Shown here piece after piece: positions 17,366 through 26,215 of a DNA stretch of 64,000 nt. Both the position numbers and the translations under genes were made by a program. The stretch spans positions 2,852,001 to 2,916,000 of the forward strand of contig NC_010506.1 of NCBI RefSeq assembly GCF_000019525.1, read 5' to 3'. The notes beneath the pieces were generated by a model. It worked only from the letters and a program-made list of their open reading frames with translations, ran no database searches and was not told where the DNA came from. The stretch's first letter is position 1. Each line of letters starts with the position of its first letter. This DNA comes from Shewanella woodyi ATCC 51908. GTDB lineage: Bacteria > Pseudomonadota > Gammaproteobacteria > Enterobacterales > Shewanellaceae.

Positions 17366-18658
17366 CTAACCCTTAAACTTCTTTTCAATCCCTTTCCAGC
17401 AGGCTGAATAGTTTGGCTGACGCTCAGTCCCCTCTAGCGCATACTTCGTCGGTGAGATGATGTAGCGTGACTCAAACATAAAGGCCAGGGTGTTTTCATA
17501 ACGTTGTGGCGCCAATTCAGCGTTGGACGCTTTTTCAAAGACCTCAGCTTCAGGCCCATGAGGAGACATGCAGTTGTGAAGACTAGAACCGCCAGGTACA
17601 AACCCGTGCTCTTTAGCGTCATAGACCCCCTCAATCAAGCCCATAAACTCACTCATGATATTTCTGTGGTAGTAAGGCGGTCTGAAGGTGTTCTCTGCCA
17701 CCATCCAACGTGGTGGGAAGACAACAAAATCAATATTAGCTACACCAGGCGTGCCTGATGGTGAGGTGAGTACGGTGAAAATAGAGGGATCGGGATGATC
17801 GAAACTAACTGTGTTGATCACATTAAAGCGTGCAAGATCGTATTTATAGGGCGCGCTATTACCAGTCCAAGCCACCACATCAAAAGGAGAGTGGCCAATA
17901 TCACATCTGAACAGGTTGCCATTAAACTTGGCGACTAACTCAAAATCTCCCTCTTTATCCTCAAAAGCTGCAACTGGGTATTGGAAATCTCTGTCGTTAG
18001 CATATCCGTTCGCGCCAACTGGGCCGCGCTCGGCCAATACATATGAGTGGCCGTAGTTCTCACAGATATAACCACGAGCTGTCTCTGTTAACAGTTCTAC
18101 AGAGAACTTAATACCGCGAGGAATAACCGCTATTTCACCCGCTTCAATGGCTAACTTACCACATTCAGTATGTAGCACTATTTTGCCATCTTGAGGAACA
18201 AACAACATCTCGCCGTCGGCATTATAAAAATAACGCCCCTCCATGGAGCTATTGGCAACGTAGATATGAATACCTATCCCAGTTTGACCATTAGCACTAC
18301 CATTGGCAGCCATAGTGACTAAGCCGTCGATAAAATCAGTTTTGGTTTCAGGGATTGCTACCGGATCCCAACGTAACATGGTCGGTGGAGTGATAACCTC
18401 AGTGATAGGGGCTGTACGAACTAGGCCATTGTCTATTGCTTCATACTCACCTTGAACCACTGATGGACGAATGCGATAAAACCAGTTGCGGCGGTTATCA
18501 CTACGCGGAGCGGTAAAGGCCGTGACATTAAACTGCTCGGCATAGAGATCATACTTTACCTTTTGAGGACTAAATTGTCCCTTAGGAAGTGCGCCGGGAA
18601 GGGCCTCTGTTTCAAATTCGTTGCCGAAGCCTGTCATGTACTCGAGATCTAATGCCAT
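17366..18658 (-). CDS. hmgA: Homogentisate 1,2-dioxygenase
   Basis: A 430-residue non-heme iron enzyme that opens the homogentisate ring to maleylacetoacetate in tyrosine/phenylalanine catabolism. The N-terminus [18 protein letters not shown] is diagnostic. Iron ligands align with the human enzyme as His331 and Glu337 ([10 protein letters not shown]) and His367 (MSPHGPE). ATG 18658 has GGA about 10 nt upstream. It is divergent from a MarR regulator, but the next pathway enzymes, maleylacetoacetate isomerase and fumarylacetoacetase, are not in the window. A repeat abuts the 3' end. Confidence 0.96.
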   Translation of the reverse strand: MALDLEYMTGFGNEFETEALPGALPKGQFSPQKVKYDLYAEQFNVTAFTAPRSDNRRNWFYRIRPSVVQGEYEAIDNGLVRTAPITEVITPPTMLRWDPVAIPETKTDFIDGLVTMAANGSANGQTGIGIHIYVANSSMEGRYFYNADGEMLFVPQDGKIVLHTECGKLAIEAGEIAVIPRGIKFSVELLTETARGYICENYGHSYVLAERGPVGANGYANDRDFQYPVAAFEDKEGDFELVAKFNGNLFRCDIGHSPFDVVAWTGNSAPYKYDLARFNVINTVSFDHPDPSIFTVLTSPSGTPGVANIDFVVFPPRWMVAENTFRPPYYHRNIMSEFMGLIEGVYDAKEHGFVPGGSSLHNCMSPHGPEAEVFEKASNAELAPQRYENTLAFMFESRYIISPTKYALEGTERQPNYSACWKGIEKKFKG

Positions 18659-18700
18659 CGTTATTCGTCCATTCTTGTATTAGCAGATAAAACAATTTAC

Positions 18701-18712
18701 TCTCACGTGAGA
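18701..18712. promoter_or_regulatory. Palindromic operator candidate between hmgA and marR
   Basis: TCTCACGTGAGA is a perfect 12-bp palindrome 43 bp upstream of hmgA in the divergent gap. A second imperfect inverted pair, TTTCAATC with GATTGGAAA, follows at 18717-18757. Either could bind the divergently encoded MarR protein. This is inferred from symmetry and position. Confidence 0.4.
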
Positions 18713-18865
18713 CTAGTTTCAATCCCAAAGGGGCAAATAGTCGATTGGAAATGGGTTTAATCAGCGCAGAAAAAGATGAAAAATGCAGCAAGAGTGTAAA
18801 CCTGGCTGTTTTAAGCTTATCTGCAGAGATTGCCGTAACTACTGGTATTGACCTCAGGGATCCCT

Positions 18866-19360
18866 ATGTCACAAGCTAAACTGGCTCAAACTTCGATTTC
18901 ATTAAACCAGTTTTTACCCTATAGACTGGTCAATTTAGCTCAAAAGGTCAGTGTAAACTTTGCCGAGGTGTACCAGTCAGAGTTTAACCTCACCACACCT
19001 GAATGGAGAATATTAGTCCACTTAGCCGAGCAGACACTTTGTGATAAAAGTGATGGGTCTGTTAGACAGCAATCAACAGGTATTAGCGCCAAAGAGTTAA
19101 CAGAATTGGCATCGATGGATAAATCCACCGTCTCCCGCGCCGTCAAGCTTATGCTCGACAAGGGCTACATCACTAAGCAAGTCCATATAGCCGACAAGCG
19201 CGCTTTTACACTCACCCTTACCACAGCAGGCTTTGCTCTATATCAAACCATCGCCCCCAAAGCACTTGCATGGGAGGAGAGTCTTCTCAAGGCGTTAGAT
19301 AAACAGGAATACCAAGCACTAATGCAGATTTTAGATAAACTCGATAGCAAACTGAGTTGA
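18866..19360 (+). CDS. MarR-family transcriptional regulator
   Basis: A 164-residue winged-helix regulator. The first helices (residues 14-45) form the dimer interface; the recognition region ELTELASMDKSTVSRAVKLM is followed by the wing KQVHIADKRAFTLTLT, which has the conserved DKR. ATG 18866, with AGGGA about 7 nt upstream, is preferred to the TTG at 18848. Divergent placement against hmgA suggests it represses hmgA and itself and responds to homogentisate or a related aromatic acid. That role is inferred from context. Confidence 0.88.
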   Translation: MSQAKLAQTSISLNQFLPYRLVNLAQKVSVNFAEVYQSEFNLTTPEWRILVHLAEQTLCDKSDGSVRQQSTGISAKELTELASMDKSTVSRAVKLMLDKGYITKQVHIADKRAFTLTLTTAGFALYQTIAPKALAWEESLLKALDKQEYQALMQILDKLDSKLS

Positions 19361-19361
19361 T

Positions 19362-19510
19362 AACCGAGTTCCATCTTCACCGTCAAACCCAAGATAAAAG
19401 CTATGCACCACAGAAGGCCACGGAGCAAACCACAAATCTTCTGGGCCATTTATTGCTCGCTGGGCAACTTATTGCTCAACTCTGGGCCAGATCTTGCCCA
19501 GCATCTTCAT
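19362..19510. repeat. Modular repeat fragment, copy 4, with a local tandem repeat
   Basis: CAAACCCAAGATAAAAGCTATGCACCACAGA at 19384-19414 is the left end of block A. It is followed by two imperfect direct copies of CTGGGC-A-TTATTGCTC and a third CTGGGCC ending in TTGCCCAG. The rest of block A is missing. It lies between the MarR gene and the type VI effector. Confidence 0.6.
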
Positions 19511-19654
19511 AAAGATAAACAAAACACAGATAAACACTGAAAATTCCGTGTTGGTGCGCTTTTTGCTCTAAGCCATAGTTCAAAAGCCATAAATCATAAG
19601 ATTTAGGTCCAAATACCTCGTTCTCAATTATGCCGTAACAGGAAGTCACGCAGA

Positions 19655-21664
19655 ATGTCGATACGATTAGCCTCAGTTGATTCTCTAATGATTCAGGATG
19701 CTACACACATAGAATCCGACTTGTCAGTCTTAACAGATAGCGACTGGCAATCGATCACCCCCTCAGGCCGAAGCCCTGAAAGAGTCAAAAGTGAACTTGA
19801 GCAGGGCACATATGTGGTACTCAGAGATTCACCAGCCTCTCCTGTATTCTCTATGGAGCAAGGGATTCCACTGGCAAGCTCAGCGTTTGCCGGCGGGATT
19901 AGTGCGCAGACAGTTTCTCAGCTTACCAATCGTTTTCAATCTGCAGGCCGTGTAGGAGCAGCCGCTCCAAACAATGGCAACCTAGATCCTGCACCACCGC
20001 TTGACTATATTGCTGATACTTCTCAAGTCAAAGAGGCTAAAGAGGAGTCAAAACCTGCGCTGATTAGCGATAACTTTGGCAAGGCTCCACCTAAGCTTGA
20101 ACTTCAGCTTTGTTACGATGACAGCGAAAAAACCTACGCCAGCGATGTGCCCTACAGTGTGATTTTTAGCGATCCTGGGAAAACTGTTATTAAAGGTGTG
20201 CTTAACGACCAAGGCTGGGCCATGGTCGAAGGCGGACCTAATTATCCCGCCAAAGTTATATTTGGTGATGAAGCAGAAAAAGCCGCCGCTGAATTAGCAT
20301 TAAAAGACCAATATAAGCAACTTGATCAAGCACTCAATGACACAGCTAAGCAGGTAGTTGATCATCTACTGGCAGCAAAAGAGAAAGCCAAGCAAACTCA
20401 GCTTATTGAGGTAACTGAATCCTTTAAACTTGCCGTCGACAACAAGATTGCAGCGTTAAATGCCGAAAGTGAAGCTTTTGATAACCTCTCTTACCTTTCT
20501 CAAACATGGGAAATTGCCAAGGCAACAAAAGAGGGGGCATCAAACGGGTTTACTGAATATATCCCCGACTTAGGTGATTTTGGTGCATTGATGGATGCCG
20601 CCGATATAGATATCACCATGCTGATAGAGGCCATTAGCACAGGCAACATAGATACACTCGAGGCTAAATTACAGCAATGGAAGGACAGAGGTGGCCAAGG
20701 GCTCAATGAAGCTCGTAAAACCATGGAAACTCTCATACTGCTTCTAAGCGATCCAACGAGTCGCGAAATGTTAGCCAGTGTACCCAAACGAATCATTGCA
20801 GCACTACCAGAAGATCAAGTCGCCGAGTTAACCGCCTACCAAACAACCCAGTTGGGAATGGACACAGCAGTTGTTGGGGGTGGCGCCGCTGTAGGTACTT
20901 TAGCCGGCGGCGTCGGCGGCCCTGTTGCAGCAGGTATGTTATTTGCCGCCACCACAGCCCGTAAAGGCGGTAAAGCTTTAGAAGGCACGATCAATATCGT
21001 CGCTGATATTTCTAAATCTCTGAAAAAAATCAATAATCAGCATGACATTGTGCCCTACAAGAAAGACAATGAACTATCGCTGAGCAAAGGGCAACCAACA
21101 AGGAAAGATAAGGATGTTCAGAAGGTAAAACCTGTTGTCGCACCCAGACATAATGTAGCTTGCTTCAAAAAGAACAAAAAAGGTGATGCTGAAGAGTATG
21201 ATAGACAGTTAAAAGGCCAACAAAATGGCCTAAATGATATGACAGTCCAGCAATACCTTGATAACCGTAAAGCATATAATGCTATTGGTCGCAAAGGGAC
21301 TGGGGCTGCTCAAAAAGAAGCAAGGGAAAAGTTTAGAGATAAATTAATTTCTGAATATAAAAATGATCTTATTGATAGTGGTGAGTATTTCGGACAAGAA
21401 GCCGTGGAGAAAGCAACTAATTTAGCTATGAAAGAGATGAAGACCCTTAATGCACTTCATAACCCTGATATGATTGCTGGTGGCAAAGATGAAGTATTTG
21501 ATTTGGGGAACTCTAGTGTGAACCAATCTATAGGTTCTCAATGGAAATCTAAGGGTACCGAAAAGTCAAGTCGTGTTGCGCTAATGGACATTGAGGCAGA
21601 AAAAGCACTAGCAGAGTCTGGGCCAAATACTAAGATGAATGTCGACCTGCATAGATGTAAATAG
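19655..21664 (+). CDS. Type VI secretion DNase effector, Tde1-like (Ntox15)
   Basis: A 669-residue polymorphic toxin. Residues ~144-210 (LELQLCYDDSEKTYASDVPY onward) look like the Ig/transthyretin-like extension found in type VI effectors and VgrG tails. A coiled-coil-rich middle follows. Residues ~408-433 form a glycine-zipper stretch (GGGAAVGTLAGGVGGPVAAG). The C-terminus from about 499 resembles Ntox15: CFKKNKKGDAEEYDRQLKGQ, then the catalytic HxxD motif as His602-Asn-Pro-Asp605. Agrobacterium Tde1 has the same toxin domain and is a DNase. The start follows AGGAAG. No VgrG, Hcp or DUF4123 adaptor is nearby. Confidence 0.78.
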   Translation: MSIRLASVDSLMIQDATHIESDLSVLTDSDWQSITPSGRSPERVKSELEQGTYVVLRDSPASPVFSMEQGIPLASSAFAGGISAQTVSQLTNRFQSAGRVGAAAPNNGNLDPAPPLDYIADTSQVKEAKEESKPALISDNFGKAPPKLELQLCYDDSEKTYASDVPYSVIFSDPGKTVIKGVLNDQGWAMVEGGPNYPAKVIFGDEAEKAAAELALKDQYKQLDQALNDTAKQVVDHLLAAKEKAKQTQLIEVTESFKLAVDNKIAALNAESEAFDNLSYLSQTWEIAKATKEGASNGFTEYIPDLGDFGALMDAADIDITMLIEAISTGNIDTLEAKLQQWKDRGGQGLNEARKTMETLILLLSDPTSREMLASVPKRIIAALPEDQVAELTAYQTTQLGMDTAVVGGGAAVGTLAGGVGGPVAAGMLFAATTARKGGKALEGTINIVADISKSLKKINNQHDIVPYKKDNELSLSKGQPTRKDKDVQKVKPVVAPRHNVACFKKNKKGDAEEYDRQLKGQQNGLNDMTVQQYLDNRKAYNAIGRKGTGAAQKEAREKFRDKLISEYKNDLIDSGEYFGQEAVEKATNLAMKEMKTLNALHNPDMIAGGKDEVFDLGNSSVNQSIGSQWKSKGTEKSSRVALMDIEAEKALAESGPNTKMNVDLHRCK

Positions 21665-21678
21665 AAAGGTGTAAATAG

Positions 21679-22344
21679 ATGAATAAGTTTTTTGATAACT
21701 TTTATAATTTCGCAGGCTTTGGTCCAGCTGTTAAATCTAAACAGCCAACGGCTGAAGAGCTTGAGTTCTTTGAAGATAAATTACCTAATCGCCTATTAGA
21801 ATATTGGCAAGAATATGGTTTTTGCGGTTGGGGAGAAGGCCTTATTTGGGTTGTGAATCCTGCAGATTATGCTGATATATTAATGACTTGGTTAAGCGAT
21901 ACTCCCTTTGAAAATGCTGATAACTACTATGTCATTGCTCGTAGTGCATTTGGAGAGTTAATTGTTTGGGGGGAGAAAACGGGTCAAAGCATAGATATTA
22001 ATGTAAATTTTGGAATGATTTTCCCAACGGATAACACTGAAAAATTAAAGAAAAGGGGGGAAGAGCGCTCTATCGAACTATTCTTTGCTAGTATGTCCAA
22101 AGATTCATTGGATAAAAAAGATCTCGATGAAAACCCACTTTTCGAACGTGCTATGGCCAAGCTTGGTCCATTAGAAGCTGATGAGATGTATGGTTTTGTG
22201 CCTGCACTTGCTATCGGTGGTGCACCTAAGCTCGAAAATCTTCAGAAAGTGAAAGTATTAGAGCACCTGACATTTCTAGCAGACTTAGGCGAAAAGACTG
22301 TAATGGCCGATATCGTTGCCATGTCTAATGCACTGCATAAATAA
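21679..22344 (+). CDS. Immunity protein, GAD-like/DUF1851 (Tdi1-like)
   Basis: A 221-residue soluble protein starting 15 nt after the effector stop codon, so the two are one operon. The N-terminal part (residues 25-60, ELEFFEDKLPNRLLEYWQEY then GFCGWGEGLIWVVNP) resembles the GAD-like domain. The C-terminal part (FFASMSKDSL, LFERAMAKLGPLEADEMYGF, VPALAIGGAPKLENLQKVKV) resembles DUF1851. This pair of domains is typical of the Tdi1 immunity protein partnered with Tde1 DNase effectors. It should bind and block the adjacent toxin in the cytoplasm. Confidence 0.78.
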   Translation: MNKFFDNFYNFAGFGPAVKSKQPTAEELEFFEDKLPNRLLEYWQEYGFCGWGEGLIWVVNPADYADILMTWLSDTPFENADNYYVIARSAFGELIVWGEKTGQSIDINVNFGMIFPTDNTEKLKKRGEERSIELFFASMSKDSLDKKDLDENPLFERAMAKLGPLEADEMYGFVPALAIGGAPKLENLQKVKVLEHLTFLADLGEKTVMADIVAMSNALHK

Positions 22345-22419
22345 TTCGTTTTCATCTAGTCAATTTTGCCAAAGTAGAGGATAGAAATCTCAAAGTTGGT
22401 TAAAAGTTAAGAGTAGGGG

Positions 22420-22962
22420 GATTACCTCTTACTCTCATAAAAACAAAAGCTACTCACCACGACGAATATGGTGAAACCATATGGTATGAGCGAGAGCTAG
22501 GGATAGCGAACTGGCTGTTAAAGATGGATATTATTTTCGGAGAAAATCAAAAGATCTAATCTAACTCTTAATCTTTACCTCCGTGGTCTCAACAACATCC
22601 TTGTTTAATAGCTAGTTCGCCAATCCTTGGCTCTCGCTCATAAGCTTATGGCTTCACCATATTCGCTGTAGCGAAGCGCTCCGTGGTAGAACTTTTTTGA
22701 TCTACATTGTTAAACCCAAGATAAAAGCTACTCACCACAGAGGGTGAGCATAACGGTAGTTATAAGCTCCCGGCCTTCGCCAAGATGACGAAAGGGCTAA
22801 ATCCTGAAATATATTTTTGTAGTTACTTGCTGGCTATACTCAATTTTAAGAACAAGCTTGCTTACTTAACAGTGGTAAGTGAGCCGTTTCTATCTATCTC
22901 TATCTCTATCTCTATCTCTATCTTAGCTTGTTAGCCGTCATCCCGGGCTTGTTCCGGGATCC
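22420..22962. repeat. Modular dispersed repeat, copy 5, with inverted arms and hexanucleotide tract
   Basis: Two ~55-bp arms at 22461-22515 and 22611-22668 are imperfect inverted copies (GAATATGGTGAA... and TATGAGCGAGAGC... with their complements). Block A begins again at about 22723 (GCTACTCACCACAGAGGGTG) and is cut short. A tandem run of TATCTC units occupies about 22890-22925. Block B is present in inverted orientation at 22937-22962, 4 bp from the next minus-strand stop codon, where it could act as a terminator. No gene is seen. Confidence 0.75.
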
Positions 22963-22966
22963 AGCT

Positions 22967-23380
22967 TTACTTTTCTAGTAAGCGACTCTCTCTTTTAATT
23001 TCATTAAGCAAAATAAAGCTAAGGGCAATCAAGGGGAGGTTAGTGGTGACAGGATTGAAAGCTTCAATTAGCAAATGAGGTTGCATGAAGGTAACGAAAC
23101 ATAGTAGCGATGAAAGCGCGATAATATTGAGTAAAATGATTCTTTTAGAACGGTAGTAAATGAAGAATAGGATCCCAAATGCGATCTCAATAATACCAGT
23201 AAGCTTTATCACTAGGTATGAGAGTTCGTTCGATAGTCCTAAACTAGTTGTCATCACCATTTCTAAAGGTGCAATCTGTACAAGTTTCGGGAATATTCCA
23301 TGATATAACCAACTAAATGAGATGATTACCCTAGCAACTTGTATCGATGGCATTTTAGACCCCATTAATCTTGTTTTCAT
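22967..23380 (-). CDS. DoxX-like small membrane protein (last gene of operon)
   Basis: A 137-residue protein with about four hydrophobic segments. SFSWLYHGIFPKLV near residue 22 and KLTGIIEIAFGILFFIYY resemble the DoxX-like_3 family, whose function is unknown. Its first 26 nt overlap the upstream DoxX-like gene, so translational coupling is likely. MPSIQV (10 codons in) is an alternative start. The similarity to its neighbour (SGGFLDILIGIWLLIPF against TGIIEIAFGILFFIYY) suggests an old tandem duplication. Confidence 0.75.
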   Translation of the reverse strand: MKTRLMGSKMPSIQVARVIISFSWLYHGIFPKLVQIAPLEMVMTTSLGLSNELSYLVIKLTGIIEIAFGILFFIYYRSKRIILLNIIALSSLLCFVTFMQPHLLIEAFNPVTTNLPLIALSFILLNEIKRESRLLEK

Positions 23381-23762
23381 TGTCAGACGTTGAGTTAAGA
23401 CAGCTTAGATAGACATAACCAATCAAAACAACGATAGGAATATTTTTGGTTACTGGTCCAAATGGATGTAACCAAAACCCTATGTCGATAAAGGTCAGCA
23501 GTAAGGTATAGGTGACTATGACTGTTACTTGAGCAATGCAGCACAATTTACGTTTAAAGGGAATCAATAACCATATACCAATTAAAATGTCTAAAAAACC
23601 GCCAGAATAGATTGCAACATCGGCAAAGGAACCAGAGATATTAGCTTCAGTTAATATCTGATAACCAATTTCAGGTGAAAAAAACAGAGAAGTTAACCCC
23701 GTAAAAATCCATAAAAAGGCGAGTGAATAGATAGCGGCTTTTAGCAGCAAAGGTTGTGTCAT
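23355..23762 (-). CDS. DoxX-like small membrane protein
   Basis: A 135-residue protein with four predicted membrane segments, beginning LLLKAAIYSLAFLWIFTGLT. The GGFLDILIGIWLLIPFKRK pattern and the histidine in FWLHPFGPVTKNIPI fit the DoxX-like_3 family. It lies 18 nt downstream of the DUF2269 gene and overlaps the next gene. The paired HPFGPVTKNIP here and FNPVTTNLP in the next protein support paralogy. Biochemical role unknown. Confidence 0.75.
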   Translation of the reverse strand: MTQPLLLKAAIYSLAFLWIFTGLTSLFFSPEIGYQILTEANISGSFADVAIYSGGFLDILIGIWLLIPFKRKLCCIAQVTVIVTYTLLLTFIDIGFWLHPFGPVTKNIPIVVLIGYVYLSCLNSTSDNENKINGV

Positions 23763-23780
23763 TAGATTAAACCAGTTGTT

Positions 23781-24254
23781 TTAAGTGACGGGAAATGGCT
23801 TAAAAACCATTAACCAGAAGATGCCCAAAATAGCAATAAATGCAGGAATGCCTAGTAGTGTCCATATTTTCATGAGCGATTTAAACTCGGAGGTAACCTG
23901 ATTTAATTCGACTGATATTTTTGCCAATTCGCGAAGCTGGTATTGGATTTTCAGAACAGGCAACCAGCATAATCCAATAAAAGAAAATAAGCCGAACACC
24001 CAATAAAACCAGGCTGATGAATAAGAGTACCCAAGCATATTCATTAATAGTATCCCAGTTACTATTTGGGTAATGACTGCAGGAGTCGTAAAAAACCAGT
24101 CGCCTAAGATAACGTGTTTAGTTGTAATATAGATCGCTTGCGGGTTGTTAGAACGATTAGCCATGAACATAAAAAAAGCGATGCCTGTCCCCGTGCCAGT
24201 GACAACTACCGCGGCAATAATATGAATGTATTTAACGACTAAGTAATATTCCAC
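23781..24254 (-). CDS. DUF2269-family membrane protein
   Basis: A 157-residue protein with four membrane segments, starting YYLVVKYIHIIAAVVVTGTG. That opening, with its conserved histidine, is the hallmark of the DUF2269 family. A central GDWFFTTPAVITQIVTGILL segment and a C-terminal hydrophobic span follow. It sits between a saccharopine-dehydrogenase-like gene (32 nt) and two DoxX-like genes (18 nt). The conserved histidines could bind heme or a quinone, as in related integral membrane families, but this is speculative. Confidence 0.78.
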   Translation of the reverse strand: MEYYLVVKYIHIIAAVVVTGTGTGIAFFMFMANRSNNPQAIYITTKHVILGDWFFTTPAVITQIVTGILLMNMLGYSYSSAWFYWVFGLFSFIGLCWLPVLKIQYQLRELAKISVELNQVTSEFKSLMKIWTLLGIPAFIAILGIFWLMVFKPFPVT

Positions 24255-24286
24255 TGTGTCTCCAAGACTTGCATATTAAGGTTTTC

Positions 24287-25417
24287 TCAGCATGTTTTAT
24301 CTTCAAAAAAGATATTCAATGCATCAAAGTATGAGTTAAATTCAGTGAGTTTAAGTAAACCTAGGCATGGCTTGGCTCCAGTAAATTGTGCGGGATCAAG
24401 CTTCTCTTCACACAAAAGTTTCCTTGCTAAGATAATGGTTGAAAGTGTGGGAATATGGGGGCCATTTCCTTGCGGGGCGTATAAAGTCCATTTTATCTGT
24501 TTTGCGCCCTGATTATTGTCTACACCGTTAATGGAAACTTGCATTGCCCCTTCGTCGCTACCTAGGGAGATAAATAGGTTGCTGGTACTCATGATTATTT
24601 TAGATAATGGTGCCCAGTTTGTTACTAAACCTATTTTTGCTAAATATGCCATCCCCACCATAGTTAGGTGCAATAGTGGTATCTCCAATCCAGCCTGAAA
24701 GCTAACTTGTTTAGATACACGATAACGATGAGGGAACAATTCTAAATCAGGTACATCTACATTTGCTAAATGCCGCTTTCCCACAAATAGACCAAAATCA
24801 TTTACCTTTGAATCCATCCAACCATAGGCACCTTGCCATCGGCCATCTTTAAACACTTTTATTGCATGCCCCGTGTAAGACAGTATCCCTTCAATAGTTG
24901 CTAAACCCCGTTCAGCTTTATTTCCTGGAGCAATAGAAAGTTCAATTGAGTTAATAAGATTAAATTGCTTCTCGTAATGGTCGACAACTGCAGAAGATAA
25001 GCCGGGTACTGAGCTAGCGCCGCTAACAACCAGTAACTCCCTCTCTTTGGCTTGGGCATTTAACTCAGAAATATCACAAACAAATCGCCGATCATCGGCT
25101 AAGTCAATATAATGAGCACCACAGTCTAAACATGCTTTAGGTACGCGGTGATCTTGAGCTTGAAAAGGCCCACTGGTATGAATAACAAGGTAGGGTGAAA
25201 TCTTAGCTAATTGATCTTTAAAGTGTTGAGAAAATATATCAATCACCAAAGGCTTGAGATCAGCGGCGGCACCTGGTTTAAGTTTTTCAATTAAGCTTAA
25301 AGCCTTATCGGAACTCCGACCGGCAATCATCACAGTGATCCCATCTATATCAGCAAGGTTTTCAACGATCCTTTTACCAAAGTTCCCGTAACCTCCTAGA
25401 ACAACAACTTTTCTCAC
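24287..25417 (-). CDS. Saccharopine dehydrogenase-like NAD(P)-binding protein
   Basis: A 376-residue oxidoreductase with an N-terminal Rossmann motif, VVVLGGYGNFGKRIVENLA, and the saccharopine dehydrogenase family features HTSGPFQAQDHRVPKACLDC, HYIDLADDRRFV and SGASSVPGLSSAVVD. The C-terminal part differs from true lysine-pathway saccharopine dehydrogenases, and no lysine genes are nearby. These family members are often of unknown function or linked to lipid metabolism. It is the first gene of a four-gene operon with DUF2269 and DoxX-like membrane proteins, which probably form its membrane partners. Confidence 0.82.
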   Translation of the reverse strand: MRKVVVLGGYGNFGKRIVENLADIDGITVMIAGRSSDKALSLIEKLKPGAAADLKPLVIDIFSQHFKDQLAKISPYLVIHTSGPFQAQDHRVPKACLDCGAHYIDLADDRRFVCDISELNAQAKERELLVVSGASSVPGLSSAVVDHYEKQFNLINSIELSIAPGNKAERGLATIEGILSYTGHAIKVFKDGRWQGAYGWMDSKVNDFGLFVGKRHLANVDVPDLELFPHRYRVSKQVSFQAGLEIPLLHLTMVGMAYLAKIGLVTNWAPLSKIIMSTSNLFISLGSDEGAMQVSINGVDNNQGAKQIKWTLYAPQGNGPHIPTLSTIILARKLLCEEKLDPAQFTGAKPCLGLLKLTEFNSYFDALNIFFEDKTC

Positions 25418-25554
25418 AAATATAGTCCTTTAGTCAGCACTTGATCCCATAAATATCGATGCCTAAGTAGTTCATCATTATAAGCATACTTTGTATACCA
25501 TCGACAGTTAGTTTAACGACGGCTTAACTCAGCTATCAAATAGGGTTATGCATT

Positions 25555-26215
25555 CACCGTGGTAAAACTTTTTTGATGTTTATCGTGAAAGAAAAGCTAT
25601 TTACCACGTAGGGTGAGCATAACGGTAGTTATAAGCTCGCGAACGAGAAATACGAGGTCGAACTGGCACTTAGATAGGGATATCGTTACGGAGAACACGG
25701 AGGTCTTGGAGAAAATCAAAATATAAAGCAAACAATGGACCCTGGCACAAGTCCGGGATGACGGCAGTGGGAGTAATTCGTTTGTAGTGGCTTTTTCCGT
25801 TAATCTTAGCTCTTAACCTCGAAGCGAAGCGCCCTAGAAGTGAGCTTGCGAACGCTCTCGCAGGATGGATCCTGTCCTTCTCAGCCTTTTACCGTCAGTG
25901 AAGCGTTCCCGTAGCCACAGGCTATTCAGTGAGCGAAGCGTGCTGTAGTCGCTAGCGACGTTCATCTTAGCTTTTCCTCGCAGTGAGCTTGCGAACGCTC
26001 TCGCAGGTACGAAGTACCGTCTTAGACTCTTCTTTGCCCATAACCTCGCAGGACAGAGTCCGATCTTCTACGTTTTGACCGTCAGCGTAGTGTTCCCGTA
26101 GCCATAGGCTATTCCGTTAGCGAAGCGTTCTGTAGTCGCTAGCGACGTTCATCTCTGCTTTTACTCGCAGTGAGCCCGCGAACGTTCTCGCAGGGCAAAG
26201 CCCGTCCTTTACCTG
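25555..26215. repeat. Modular dispersed repeat, copy 6 (largest cluster)
   Basis: Starts with CACCGTGGTAAAACTTTTTT, then a full block A (GGTAGTTATAAGCTCGCGAA, then ATACGAGGTCGAACTGGCAC). Block B is at 25737-25762 with several mismatches in its left arm. At least three successive block C units follow, each with GTAGCCA(C/T)AGGCTATTC or CTCGCAGTGAGC(T/C)(T/C)GCGAACG and a closing CAGG(G/A)C(A/G)(A/G)AG(C/T)CCG hairpin. This is the longest array in the window and holds no credible gene. Confidence 0.85.

Noticed and set aside
22720..22962. Possible CRISPR-like direct repeats
   Set aside because: Repeats are imperfect, differ in length, lack regular spacers and no cas genes are near.
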